Positions 24,590 through 31,993 of a DNA stretch of 64,000 nucleotides are shown here, in pieces. The stretch comes from Brevibacillus sp. DP1.3A (GTDB taxonomy: Bacteria; Bacillota; Bacilli; Brevibacillales; Brevibacillaceae). Made by a program: the position numbers and the translations under genes. Under the pieces are notes generated by a model, which worked only from the letters and a program-made list of their open reading frames with translations, searched no databases and was not told where the DNA came from. The stretch lies in the NCBI RefSeq assembly GCF_013284245.2, contig NZ_CP085876.1, forward strand, positions 4,261,001 to 4,325,000, read 5' to 3'. Positions within the stretch are counted from its first letter, which is position 1. Every line of letters begins with the position of its first letter.

Positions 24590-24758
24590 TTAAGTAACGG
24601 CATCTAAAGAAACGTCTTTATCAAGATCAACATCTAGTCTTTTAGCTAACTTCAGTAAGTTTGCTTTGTTTGAAGATAATGTTGAACTAGTAATTAGTTC
24701 CTTAGCTGCCTTCATATCCATGTTTTTTTCTAACTCGCTAGCAATCACTCTGTATTCG
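24590..24758 (-). pseudogene. 3' remnant of an unidentified minus-strand gene
   Basis: A minus-strand frame of about 56 codons (YRVIASELEKNMDMKAAKELITS...KRLDVDLDKDVSLDAVT, stop at 24590-24592) has coding-like composition but no usable start or ribosome site. Its upstream end runs into the sulfurtransferase-like remnant at 24763. It therefore looks like the C-terminal part of a gene cut at the edge of the insertion. The family is not recognised. Confidence 0.45.
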
Positions 24759-24762
24759 AGAA

Positions 24763-24819
24763 GGCTGGAGTGACTGGAGATCGTGTCAAGAGAATCCGTT
24801 CGCTACGGACGAAGAGTAA
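24763..24819 (+). pseudogene. Displaced 3' end of a sulfurtransferase gene
   Basis: The frame reads GWSDWRSCQENPFATDEE-stop, matching the end of the intact sulfurtransferase (WSDWSSYPDNPVATGEE-stop). Over the last 54 bases 45 are identical (hand count), and the stop codon is conserved. A transcription terminator follows 10 bases later. This is best read as the original 3' end of the gene pushed away by the insertion, with the intact gene having received a new 3' end. Confidence 0.7.
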
Positions 24820-24828
24820 TTTCTAATT

Positions 24829-24880
24829 AAGCGGCGGTCACTACCCTATTAACTAGGGATCGGTCGCCTTATTTTTTCTT
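24829..24880 (+). terminator. Terminator after the sulfurtransferase remnant
   Basis: Imperfect stem with matching GGCG / CGCC ends and a CCCTA / TAGGG tip, followed by TTATTTTTT. It probably once ended the sulfurtransferase transcript. Confidence 0.65.
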
Positions 24881-24906
24881 CCTCTATCATTTTCGTTATT
24901 ATTCAT

Positions 24907-24926
24907 AGATAATAATTATCATTATC
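24907..24926 (+). promoter_or_regulatory. Fur box upstream of the iron-regulator operon
   Basis: GATAATAATTATCATTATC (24908-24926) matches 17 of 19 positions of the classical Fur box. The 7-1-7 core (24907-24921) has a single mismatch to TGATAAT-N-ATTATCA. It lies about 40 bases before the AraC-type regulator gene. Confidence 0.85.
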
Positions 24927-24964
24927 ACAAAGTTTTGCACTTGCCTGAAAAGGTGGATGGATTC

Positions 24965-26155
24965 ATGAAGCAAAATGAAGAATACGAGCCTAGACGTCAT
25001 ATGTCACTCCACGAGGTTCGTGCCTATATGATCTGTAACTTCGATCGTCCGTTAAACGTAACTACTTTGGCAGCGATGGCGAACTTAAGTCCGAGCTATT
25101 TTGGCGATTCGTTCAAAAAGGCTTACGGACAAAGTGTCATGGACTATGTAACGAGTCTGCGTATTAATCACGCCAAACGATTGTTACGCGAGACGGATAT
25201 GAAGCTGCGGGATATTGCGAAAACAATCGGGTATAGCGATGAGTTTTACTTTAGTCGGAAGTTTAAAAAGGAAGTGGGAGTGTCCCCATCCGCGTATGAA
25301 AGAGCTTCCGAGCCCAAAGTTGCCGTCTTCTCCCCTTCCCTGCTGGGTCATCTAATGGTATTAGGAATTTTACCAGTCGCTGCTCCTTTGGATGCGAAGT
25401 GGACCCCCTATTACTATCAGCAGTTTCAGCAACGAATTGCGGTTCATCTAAAAGCGGTCGAAACACCATGGAACGATGACGATCAGGAAATGATGCTTCT
25501 GGCTGCCAAACCGGACGTTGTCATTAGCCACATAGAACTTCCCGAAACTACTAGGCTACGCTTATCCGCACATGGCATAGACGTCTTGACCCTCCAATCT
25601 TCTGGCTGGAGAGAGCAATTACGTGAAGTGGCCAACTACACGGGCAAAGAAACTGCTTGTGACTCCTGGATCGCTTTTTATGAAGCGAAGGCTGCTGCCG
25701 TTCGCGCAGACCTGCAGTCCGTGCTCAAGCAAGATAAATTTGCGATCATTCGACTTTATCGGGATGGCATCCATCTCTACAACAACAAAGGAATGAAGGA
25801 GCTTCTGTACGATGATTTGCAGCTTTCTCTTGTGGAAAAGGAAATGAAACCTTGCAATCAGCCCATCACGCTCGAGCAGCTTGCGAGCTTAGACCCAGAG
25901 CGAATCCTGTTGTTCGTTTGTCTGGATGAGTCGACACGTCTAAGCTGGCTGACGCTGCAGCATCATTCACTTTGGAGAGAACTTCGCGCTGTACAAAATG
26001 GATACCTCTACTCCTTGCCTTCTAATCCGTGGTACGAGTATTCACCGGTTGCCATGAACCGAATGCTGGATGAAATGGTGCTGATGGTAACGGGGAAAAG
26101 TCCAAATGCAATTCAAGGTGTTGTCCATGGAGCCCCTTTCTCGCGTGAATTATAA
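24965..26155 (+). CDS. AraC-type regulator with siderophore-binding domain (Btr-like)
   Basis: The 396-residue protein has an AraC/XylS DNA-binding domain at about residues 14-115 (two helix-turn-helices; SPSYFGDSFKKAYGQSVMDY and IGYSDEFYFSRKFKKEVGVSP), fused to a periplasmic-binding-type domain (about 120-390). The same fusion occurs in B. subtilis Btr, which senses bacillibactin and activates the feuABC-ybbA genes; an equivalent role is inferred. The ATG at 24965 follows AGGTGG; a TTG at 24935 is possible but lacks a ribosome site. A Fur box lies upstream. It is followed by a binding lipoprotein and an esterase on the same strand. Confidence 0.88.
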   Translation: MKQNEEYEPRRHMSLHEVRAYMICNFDRPLNVTTLAAMANLSPSYFGDSFKKAYGQSVMDYVTSLRINHAKRLLRETDMKLRDIAKTIGYSDEFYFSRKFKKEVGVSPSAYERASEPKVAVFSPSLLGHLMVLGILPVAAPLDAKWTPYYYQQFQQRIAVHLKAVETPWNDDDQEMMLLAAKPDVVISHIELPETTRLRLSAHGIDVLTLQSSGWREQLREVANYTGKETACDSWIAFYEAKAAAVRADLQSVLKQDKFAIIRLYRDGIHLYNNKGMKELLYDDLQLSLVEKEMKPCNQPITLEQLASLDPERILLFVCLDESTRLSWLTLQHHSLWRELRAVQNGYLYSLPSNPWYEYSPVAMNRMLDEMVLMVTGKSPNAIQGVVHGAPFSREL

Positions 26156-26178
26156 TGTTTTCCAGTGAGAAACATTAT
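26152..26178 (+). promoter_or_regulatory. Palindrome at the end of the AraC-type gene
   Basis: ATAATGTTT-N9-AAACATTAT is a perfect 9-base inverted repeat, overlapping the regulator stop codon and 24 bases before the lipoprotein gene. No T-run follows. It could be an operator for the Btr-like protein or a processing hairpin. Confidence 0.5.
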
Positions 26179-26201
26179 CATCGAGAGGGGATTCCACTAG
26201 T

Positions 26202-27203
26202 ATGACAAAGAAAACTAGCCTTGCGCTAATGCTGACCACGACGATGCTCGTTGCTGGACTTGCAGCAGGCTGCGGGAACAATGCAAGCAATGAGTCTGTG
26301 ACGCAGAAGGTCGATTCGTCCGCGACTGGGAGTGCCGAAGGATCGGCAAAGAGCTCTTCTGACCAACCTGCCTACCCGCGAATACTAAAAGATGAAATGG
26401 GTAACGAGGTGACATTGCCTGCCGCACCTACCAAAATATTCGCTCCCAATCTGGAAGATACTTTGGTCGCACTAGGCGTTGCTCCGGTCGTGCAGTGGTC
26501 AACTGGCTCAAGACCAAAAATGTATTTGCAAGATAAGCTAAAAGATGTGCCGTCCATTACCTTCGCAGGTGGGTTGCCTCCAGAGCCGGAAGCGGTTATG
26601 GCCCATGAGCCAGATCTCATCCTCTTGCACAATGCCAACCATATCGAAAGCGGCGTGTACGATAAATATAAGATGATTGCTCCGACGTATGTGTTCAAGC
26701 AAGCAAATGCTGATCTTGAATCTTCCGTACGCGTGGTTGGCGATCTGTTGGGCAAGTCGGCGGAAGCTGAAGAAGCTTTGCAGAAATATAAGGAGCATGT
26801 CGATTCAGCCAAAAAGGTGCTGGCCTCTCATATCCAAGGCAAAAAAGCAGCGATTATTCGCTTCAATGGCAGAGGGATGTTCTTCATCAAGTACGATTTC
26901 TTCAGTGGATACGTACTTACCAATGAGATAGGCTTTTTGCCGAGCCAAGTTGTATCCGGCGGTGACATTAATTTATCACTAGAGAGCTTACCTGATTTGG
27001 ATGCGGACTATATTTTCCTCATCAATGACGCTGGTACGGGGGATGCATTCGAGAAGGATTTGACTGAGAGTCCTGTTTGGAAAAGCATGGAGGCTGTGAA
27101 GAACGGTCGTACGTTTAAAGTAGAGGGAGATCACTGGTTAAGTGGCGGCCTGATCGCACATATGAAAGTCATTGACGATGTGAAAGGATTGATTGCAAAA
27201 TGA
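26202..27203 (+). CDS. Iron-siderophore-binding lipoprotein (FeuA-like)
   Basis: The 333-residue protein has a lipoprotein signal (MTKKTSLALMLTTTMLVAGLAAGC), a Ser/Gly-rich linker, and a class-III substrate-binding domain starting near residue 60 (RILKDEMGNEVTLPAAPTKIFAPNLEDTLVALGV). Such proteins capture ferric siderophores outside the membrane. The position between a Btr-like sensor and a BesA-like esterase fits a catecholate siderophore. FecCD-type permease and ATPase genes are absent, so it must use a transporter encoded elsewhere. The last four bases overlap the esterase start. Confidence 0.9.
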   Translation: MTKKTSLALMLTTTMLVAGLAAGCGNNASNESVTQKVDSSATGSAEGSAKSSSDQPAYPRILKDEMGNEVTLPAAPTKIFAPNLEDTLVALGVAPVVQWSTGSRPKMYLQDKLKDVPSITFAGGLPPEPEAVMAHEPDLILLHNANHIESGVYDKYKMIAPTYVFKQANADLESSVRVVGDLLGKSAEAEEALQKYKEHVDSAKKVLASHIQGKKAAIIRFNGRGMFFIKYDFFSGYVLTNEIGFLPSQVVSGGDINLSLESLPDLDADYIFLINDAGTGDAFEKDLTESPVWKSMEAVKNGRTFKVEGDHWLSGGLIAHMKVIDDVKGLIAK

Positions 27204-28003
27204 GAATCATAGAGAAAAATGGCTACTCCCCTCGTAATTGTGTAGAGTGGACACTGCAATCAAGCCAAGGTCGTGACTATCGGATTATGATTGCGATACC
27301 AGAAGCTGAGGCCCCTCCTGAAGGGTATGCGGTTATTTATGCCGTTGATGGCGATGCGATGTTTGGAACGATTGCCGAGACAGTGAAGGTGCAAACCCGT
27401 AAGCCCAAGGGCTTCAACTCAGCCATTGTTGTAGGAATCGGCTATCCATCACGTCTGCCATTTGACATGGACCGTCGTTGTTACGATCTGACCATGCCTG
27501 TGGACGCAGCTACGCTTCCTGACCGACCAAATGGGCAGCCTTGGCCAGAGCATGGTGGAGTTGATCGGTTCCTCGATTTCCTTGAACAACAGCTGATGCC
27601 AGCTATTTCTTCCGAGTGGCAAGTAAATCCGAACAAACAGGCGATTTTCGGCCACTCCTTGGGTGGACATTTCACACTGTATACGATGTTCTCGCGTCCG
27701 AAGCTCTTTTCTCACGTCGTATCAGGCAGCCCTTCCGTCTGGTGGGGCAACGACGAGGTATTGAGGGAGCAAGAGCGCTTCATCGCCCAATGGAAAGGGG
27801 ATCACGAACTAAAGCTTCTTGTCATTGTTGGCGGTGATGAGCTCTCCTTCATGGTCGAGGGTGCACAACGGGTCGTCGAGCGCATGGAACCACTCGCTAC
27901 CAAAGGTGTTCAAGTGAGCTACATCAAATTCGAAGATGAGGGCCACGTAAGCGTGCTGCCTTCCGCGATTAATAGACTTGTGCGGTTTGTGCTTACGGAT
28001 TAG
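27200..28003 (+). CDS. Siderophore esterase, alpha/beta hydrolase (BesA/IroE-like)
   Basis: The 267-residue hydrolase has the nucleophile elbow GHSLGG (Ser near 153), FGHSLGGHFTLYTMF context, and an acid/His pair likely in VGGDE and DEGHVSV (His near 250). This matches the esterase-D-like family that includes BesA (YbbA), which opens the trilactone of ferric bacillibactin to release iron. There is no signal peptide, so it acts in the cytosol. ATGA overlap with the binding-protein gene indicates translational coupling. Confidence 0.85.
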   Translation: MRIIEKNGYSPRNCVEWTLQSSQGRDYRIMIAIPEAEAPPEGYAVIYAVDGDAMFGTIAETVKVQTRKPKGFNSAIVVGIGYPSRLPFDMDRRCYDLTMPVDAATLPDRPNGQPWPEHGGVDRFLDFLEQQLMPAISSEWQVNPNKQAIFGHSLGGHFTLYTMFSRPKLFSHVVSGSPSVWWGNDEVLREQERFIAQWKGDHELKLLVIVGGDELSFMVEGAQRVVERMEPLATKGVQVSYIKFEDEGHVSVLPSAINRLVRFVLTD

Positions 28004-28041
28004 CCCTCTGAAACTACTTTCAGAACGTAAAGGACAGACAA

Positions 28042-28836
28042 ATGATACGATATATTCGTTTATTGCTTCATTTCGGCTATCAAGAAGCCATGTCTTGCTT
28101 GTTTCCAGTCTTTATTTTTGCTTCGCTCGCCTTATCCAAGTTCGTCACCATTCCTGGTTTGCCGAGGTATGACCTCCTGCTTTTGCTCTGCCTACTCTTC
28201 CAAATCTTCATGGTGAAAAGTGGCTTGGAGTCTCGGGACGAATTGAAGGTCATCACGGTCTTTCACGTGATCGGGCTGTGCTTGGAAATATTCAAGGTGC
28301 ATATGGGATCTTGGAGCTATCCTGAGGATGCGTACAGCAAGGTGTTTGGCGTTCCTCTTTACAGTGGGTTCATGTACGCCAGTGTCGCGAGCTACTTATG
28401 TCAAGCGTGGCGCCGACTTGAGGTCACTCTCTCTGGCTGGCCGAATCAGATTATCGCCACAATTTTGGGCGCAATGATCTATTTGAACTTTTTCACCCAC
28501 CATTATATTTGGGATTTGCGTTGGGTGCTGATGGCAGCTATTTTCATTGTCTTCTGGAAAACACGTGTTTATTTTAGCGTCGCGAACGAGCGATTTTTCA
28601 TGCCCATCCCTCTTGGTTACTTTTTGATCGGTTTTTTCATTTGGATTGCGGAAAATATAGCGACGTTCCTCGGCGCTTGGAATTATCCGAATCAAAAAGC
28701 AGGCTGGGAGCTCGTGCATCTCAGTAAAATCAGCTCGTGGTTTTTACTTGTTATCGTGAGCTTTATTATCGTGGCGGAATTGAAACACGTAAAATCCAGA
28801 AGATCCCAGTCCCATGATAGCAAGAAACACATATAA
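28042..28836 (+). CDS. yoaT: DUF817 integral membrane protein (YoaT-like)
   Basis: The 264-residue protein has seven to eight hydrophobic helices and motifs typical of DUF817 (FKVHMGSWSYPEDAY, VPLYSGFMYASVASY, FFIWIAENIATFLGAWNYPNQ). B. subtilis YoaT belongs to this family; its function is unknown. The gene starts 38 bases after the esterase stop with a weak site (AAAGGA) and shares the strand, so it may be the fourth gene of the iron operon. It ends at a bidirectional terminator. Confidence 0.85.
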   Translation: MIRYIRLLLHFGYQEAMSCLFPVFIFASLALSKFVTIPGLPRYDLLLLLCLLFQIFMVKSGLESRDELKVITVFHVIGLCLEIFKVHMGSWSYPEDAYSKVFGVPLYSGFMYASVASYLCQAWRRLEVTLSGWPNQIIATILGAMIYLNFFTHHYIWDLRWVLMAAIFIVFWKTRVYFSVANERFFMPIPLGYFLIGFFIWIAENIATFLGAWNYPNQKAGWELVHLSKISSWFLLVIVSFIIVAELKHVKSRRSQSHDSKKHI

Positions 28837-28837
28837 A

Positions 28838-28884
28838 AAGCCTATCCACTCTTCCTACGAAACGTCAAAGGGTGGATAGGCTTT
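28838..28884. terminator. Bidirectional terminator between yoaT and the second lipoprotein gene
   Basis: AAAGCCTATCCAC / GTGGATAGGCTTT, a 13-base perfect stem between convergent genes. Confidence 0.9.
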
Positions 28885-28889
28885 CTCTC

Positions 28890-29873
28890 TTATTTCATTA
28901 CGTTGCCGAGTACATTCTCGATCATTTGGCGGTTGGCAATGACACCTGTGTACAGCCAGCTGGAATCTTTCGCAAATGTATAGGCATTTCCATTCTTCAC
29001 AGCAGGAATATTCGCCCATACTGGATCCTTTTGCAGCTGTTCCACAGCAGTTGGATTACTGTTTACGATAAACAAGTACTCGGCATCGAGTTCAGCCAAT
29101 TTCTCCATGGAAATCGCGTTCCAGTTTGCTTCTCCTGACTTGGAGATTTCCTGAACGATGGTAGGAGCCTTAAACCCGAGGTCCTTGTAGAGCACATCAC
29201 CGCTAGACAAGTCCTGACGTGCTACGTACACATTTTTCCCCGTCATCCACAGTGCTGCCGCTGATTTTTCCCCAATCGCTTGCTGCAACTTTTGTTTGGA
29301 CTCGGCTGCAAATGTCTCATAATCTGCCAGCACTTTCTTCGCTTCTTCTCCCTTGTTGAGAACTTCCCCTACTGTCAGGAGCTCTTTACGCCAATCGCTG
29401 TTCTTTTCTTTTCCGATTGTATAGGTTGGCGCAATTTTTTCGTACTGACTATACTTGTCGCCTTGGATCAAGGTCGCGCTATCCAAAATAATCAGGTCAG
29501 GACTATGGCTCATCACGACTTCTGGTGGCAGATCATAAGGAATCGCTGGAATACCCGCCAGCTCCTTTTGCAGGTAGCCTTGTACCTCGCTGTTCCCTAC
29601 TGACCATTGGGCAACCGGCTTCACTCCCAATGCGACTAAATGATCCTCCAAATAAGAAGCAATCACGCGCTGCGGTTGGGCTGGGACTGTTACTTCATTT
29701 CCCATCGCATCCTTCAATACCCGTGGAGCTTCAGCTGATGGTGTCGCCGTTTGACTATCGCCAGTTTGTGTCCCTGGATTCGCAGTATTCGGCTGGCCAG
29801 AGCAAGCACTCACGATTGTAACTAGGCTTGCCAATACGACACTGGCTATCAAAAGTTTGGCTGTTTTCTTCAT
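28890..29873 (-). CDS. Iron-siderophore-binding lipoprotein
   Basis: The 327-residue protein has a lipoprotein signal (lipobox VSAC near residue 24), a Thr/Gln-rich linker and a class-III binding domain (VLKDAMGNEVTVPAQPQRVIASYLEDHLVALGVKPVAQW). This closely parallels the lipoprotein at 26202, so the two are probably paralogs with related ligands. It is a single gene with a Fur-box-like element about 70 bases upstream. No permease is encoded beside it. Confidence 0.9.
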   Translation of the reverse strand: MKKTAKLLIASVVLASLVTIVSACSGQPNTANPGTQTGDSQTATPSAEAPRVLKDAMGNEVTVPAQPQRVIASYLEDHLVALGVKPVAQWSVGNSEVQGYLQKELAGIPAIPYDLPPEVVMSHSPDLIILDSATLIQGDKYSQYEKIAPTYTIGKEKNSDWRKELLTVGEVLNKGEEAKKVLADYETFAAESKQKLQQAIGEKSAAALWMTGKNVYVARQDLSSGDVLYKDLGFKAPTIVQEISKSGEANWNAISMEKLAELDAEYLFIVNSNPTAVEQLQKDPVWANIPAVKNGNAYTFAKDSSWLYTGVIANRQMIENVLGNVMK

Positions 29874-29940
29874 TGGTGTGTTCCTCCATCTGCGTCATGC
29901 CATCAAGCAGCGACAATTGCCAACTCGACTACATTTACGT

Positions 29941-29955
29941 TGAGAATAATTATCA
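29941..29955 (-). promoter_or_regulatory. Fur box upstream of the second siderophore lipoprotein
   Basis: TGAGAAT-A-ATTATCA has one mismatch to the 7-1-7 Fur core. It lies 68 bases upstream of the start at 29873. Confidence 0.75.
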
Positions 29956-30017
29956 AAATCACAATGGGTATTATAGCGGATTATGGCACGATGCTCAACT
30001 TTTTGTTTATGGAAACG

Positions 30018-30056
30018 AAAAAAGACCTCCTGCTTTCTAAGCAGAAAGTCCTTCGT
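30018..30056 (-). terminator. Terminator of the minus-strand MFS gene
   Basis: CTGCTT / AAGCAG stem with flanking GGAC / GTC pairs; on the minus strand it runs into a T-rich tract (TTTTTTCG). Confidence 0.65.
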
Positions 30057-30073
30057 CTATCCGTCTTGCAGCT

Positions 30074-31222
30074 TTAACGCGGAACCCCGCTTAACAAGAA
30101 TCGATGCAGTCCCCCGATCAGACACACGCCAGCTGTTACAAAAAACGCAATGAAGTAGGAATGGTGCCAATTCCCCAGCAAGCCTGCCAATACTGGGCTC
30201 AATACCGCTCCGATCGACAATACCGCTGAGTAAATACTAAACACGCTACCATATTGCTCTCGGGGTGAATGTACCGTCAAAATGGTCGCAAAAGCCGGAA
30301 ATAGCATCCCAAAGCACGCACCGAAGAAAAACATCATCACATGAATCGGAATTGCCAGCCCGATTGCCAGGGCATACAGAAGAAGACTAAGTACGCCCAA
30401 ACCAGCAAACGTTCTCGTCTCAACGGGGACGCGATGCAGCCAAAACTGGCACAGAATTGCAAGTGCCCCCAACCCTTTCAAGCTGAACAATATGCCAGTA
30501 ACGGCCGGGGACAGCCCTTGTTTTTGGATGAGCAAGGGCACTTCGTAGATGATCGTTCCTTGAGCGTAAATGATCGCAAATCCCCCAAGAAACGCAGGGT
30601 ACAGCATTCGATTTTCCAGGATGGCGGTAAGGCTCTGCTTGCCTCCACCTTTGATTCGTGGCGTGGACGGCGTGCTTCCCTCTACTCTAGCCGGCAGCAT
30701 CATCCAAGCGAAAACGCCAGCAATGATCATCATGTAGCCAAGAATCACGAATGATTGACCATAGCCGAACTGCACTGCCAAAAAGCTACCGACTGCCGGG
30801 GATACGATACCTGCCGAGGTAAGGACCAATCCCTTTTTACCCATGATTTCGCCCTGCTCAAGTGCCGTCTTCCCTGTTTCTCCGAGCAAGGCAGAACAAG
30901 CAGGAGATACAAACGCCATCAAAAACCCGAGCATCAGTCGAAAGGTAAAGAAACCAGCGGTATTTTGCACGATGCCTTGGCCAATCAGCATCACCCCAGC
31001 CAAAATCAATCCACCTGCGATAAACCATTTTTTCGGATAGCGATCGAGAAAAGGGCCAGCGAGCAGGTTGCCTGTCAAATTACTGATCGCATAACCGCCG
31101 AGCACGAAGCCGATCATCGCAGCGGATACACCCAATACGTTTAAATACGGCGCAAGAAGAGGCGTCTGCGCGTGCATGTCAAAGGCAACAAGAAACAAAA
31201 CCACTAACAGGAGAGCCCTCAA
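30074..31222 (-). CDS. Major facilitator superfamily transporter
   Basis: The 382-residue membrane protein has about 12 helices and an MFS loop 2-3 signature in the form AGPFLDRYPKKWF. A TTG start at 31222, preceded by GAGGAAGGGA, begins right before the first helix (LRALLLVVLFLVAF). The frame extends to another TTG at 31282, which has no ribosome site. Substrate is unknown; multidrug or metabolite efflux is most usual. It is divergent from the XRE-cupin regulator, with 170 bases between. Confidence 0.8.
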   Translation of the reverse strand: MRALLLVVLFLVAFDMHAQTPLLAPYLNVLGVSAAMIGFVLGGYAISNLTGNLLAGPFLDRYPKKWFIAGGLILAGVMLIGQGIVQNTAGFFTFRLMLGFLMAFVSPACSALLGETGKTALEQGEIMGKKGLVLTSAGIVSPAVGSFLAVQFGYGQSFVILGYMMIIAGVFAWMMLPARVEGSTPSTPRIKGGGKQSLTAILENRMLYPAFLGGFAIIYAQGTIIYEVPLLIQKQGLSPAVTGILFSLKGLGALAILCQFWLHRVPVETRTFAGLGVLSLLLYALAIGLAIPIHVMMFFFGACFGMLFPAFATILTVHSPREQYGSVFSIYSAVLSIGAVLSPVLAGLLGNWHHSYFIAFFVTAGVCLIGGLHRFLLSGVPR

Positions 31223-31343
31223 AGCATTCCCTTCCTCTCTAACGGCCTGTCTTTGTCCCAGTATATGAAGGGAATGGTACAAGTAGGATAAGAAAAGGAG
31301 GGGGAAGATTCAGAATAAATATAGCAATTATTTTTGTATTGCC

Positions 31344-31362
31344 GTAATATTTACTGTATTAC
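31344..31362 (+). promoter_or_regulatory. Palindromic operator candidate before the XRE-cupin gene
   Basis: GTAATA-N7-TATTAC is a perfect inverted repeat 30 bases upstream of the regulator start, in an AT-rich promoter region. The position suits autoregulation and possibly control of the divergent MFS gene. Confidence 0.5.
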
Positions 31363-31392
31363 CATAATTGTTTTTGATTAGGAGGTGACTTT

Positions 31393-31944
31393 TTGGAGCA
31401 CGTTTACAAAAAAATACGAGCGCTTCGTATACAGCAGGAGCTTACTTTAAAGGACTTAAGTGAGAAATCAGGATTCTCTGTCAGTTTCTTATCACAAGTA
31501 GAGCGTGGTAACAGTTCACTCGCGATTACTTCTCTGCAAAAAATTGCGGAATGCCTGGGTGTCTCCATTACGTATTTCTTTGAAGTAGAAAATGATGTCA
31601 TATACCACACACCCATTGAAAAGCGTAAAACATTGCAGATTGAAGGTTCACCTGTGAAGTACGTTCGAATCGGTGGGAATTTCCCTGACAGGGCGCTTGA
31701 GCCCCTCCTCAATGTGTTGCCACCCGGACAGACGAAGCATGTCGCCTTTCAGCATCCCGGTGAAGAGTTTTACTACGTCGTAAAAGGATGTGTCACCATC
31801 ATCGTCGACGAAACGGAATACCATCTCAAGCAAGGAGACACGATCCACTTCCCTTCCTCTCTCCTTCATACGTGGTACAATCCTTCCACTGTTGAAGAAG
31901 CCGAGATTCTGTCCGTTTTGACGCCTGTCATTTTTAGAGCCTAA
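31393..31944 (+). CDS. XRE-family regulator with C-terminal cupin domain
   Basis: The 183-residue protein has a Cro/C1-type helix-turn-helix (residues 5-60, with LTLKDLSEKSGFSVSFLSQVERGNSSLAITSLQKIA) and a cupin_2 sensor domain (about 105-180, with HPGEEFYYVVKGCVTI and HFPSSLLHTWYNP). The family (SutR/PuuR-like) controls amino-acid, polyamine or sulfur genes by small-molecule binding in the cupin. The TTG start follows GGAGGTGA. Fifty bases downstream is an M24 peptidase gene on the same strand, a likely target or operon partner. Confidence 0.9.
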   Translation: MEHVYKKIRALRIQQELTLKDLSEKSGFSVSFLSQVERGNSSLAITSLQKIAECLGVSITYFFEVENDVIYHTPIEKRKTLQIEGSPVKYVRIGGNFPDRALEPLLNVLPPGQTKHVAFQHPGEEFYYVVKGCVTIIVDETEYHLKQGDTIHFPSSLLHTWYNPSTVEEAEILSVLTPVIFRA

Positions 31945-31993
31945 CGCAACGTGTCCTTTCCGCATTATCTACCAATATAAAAGGGTGATTTAA

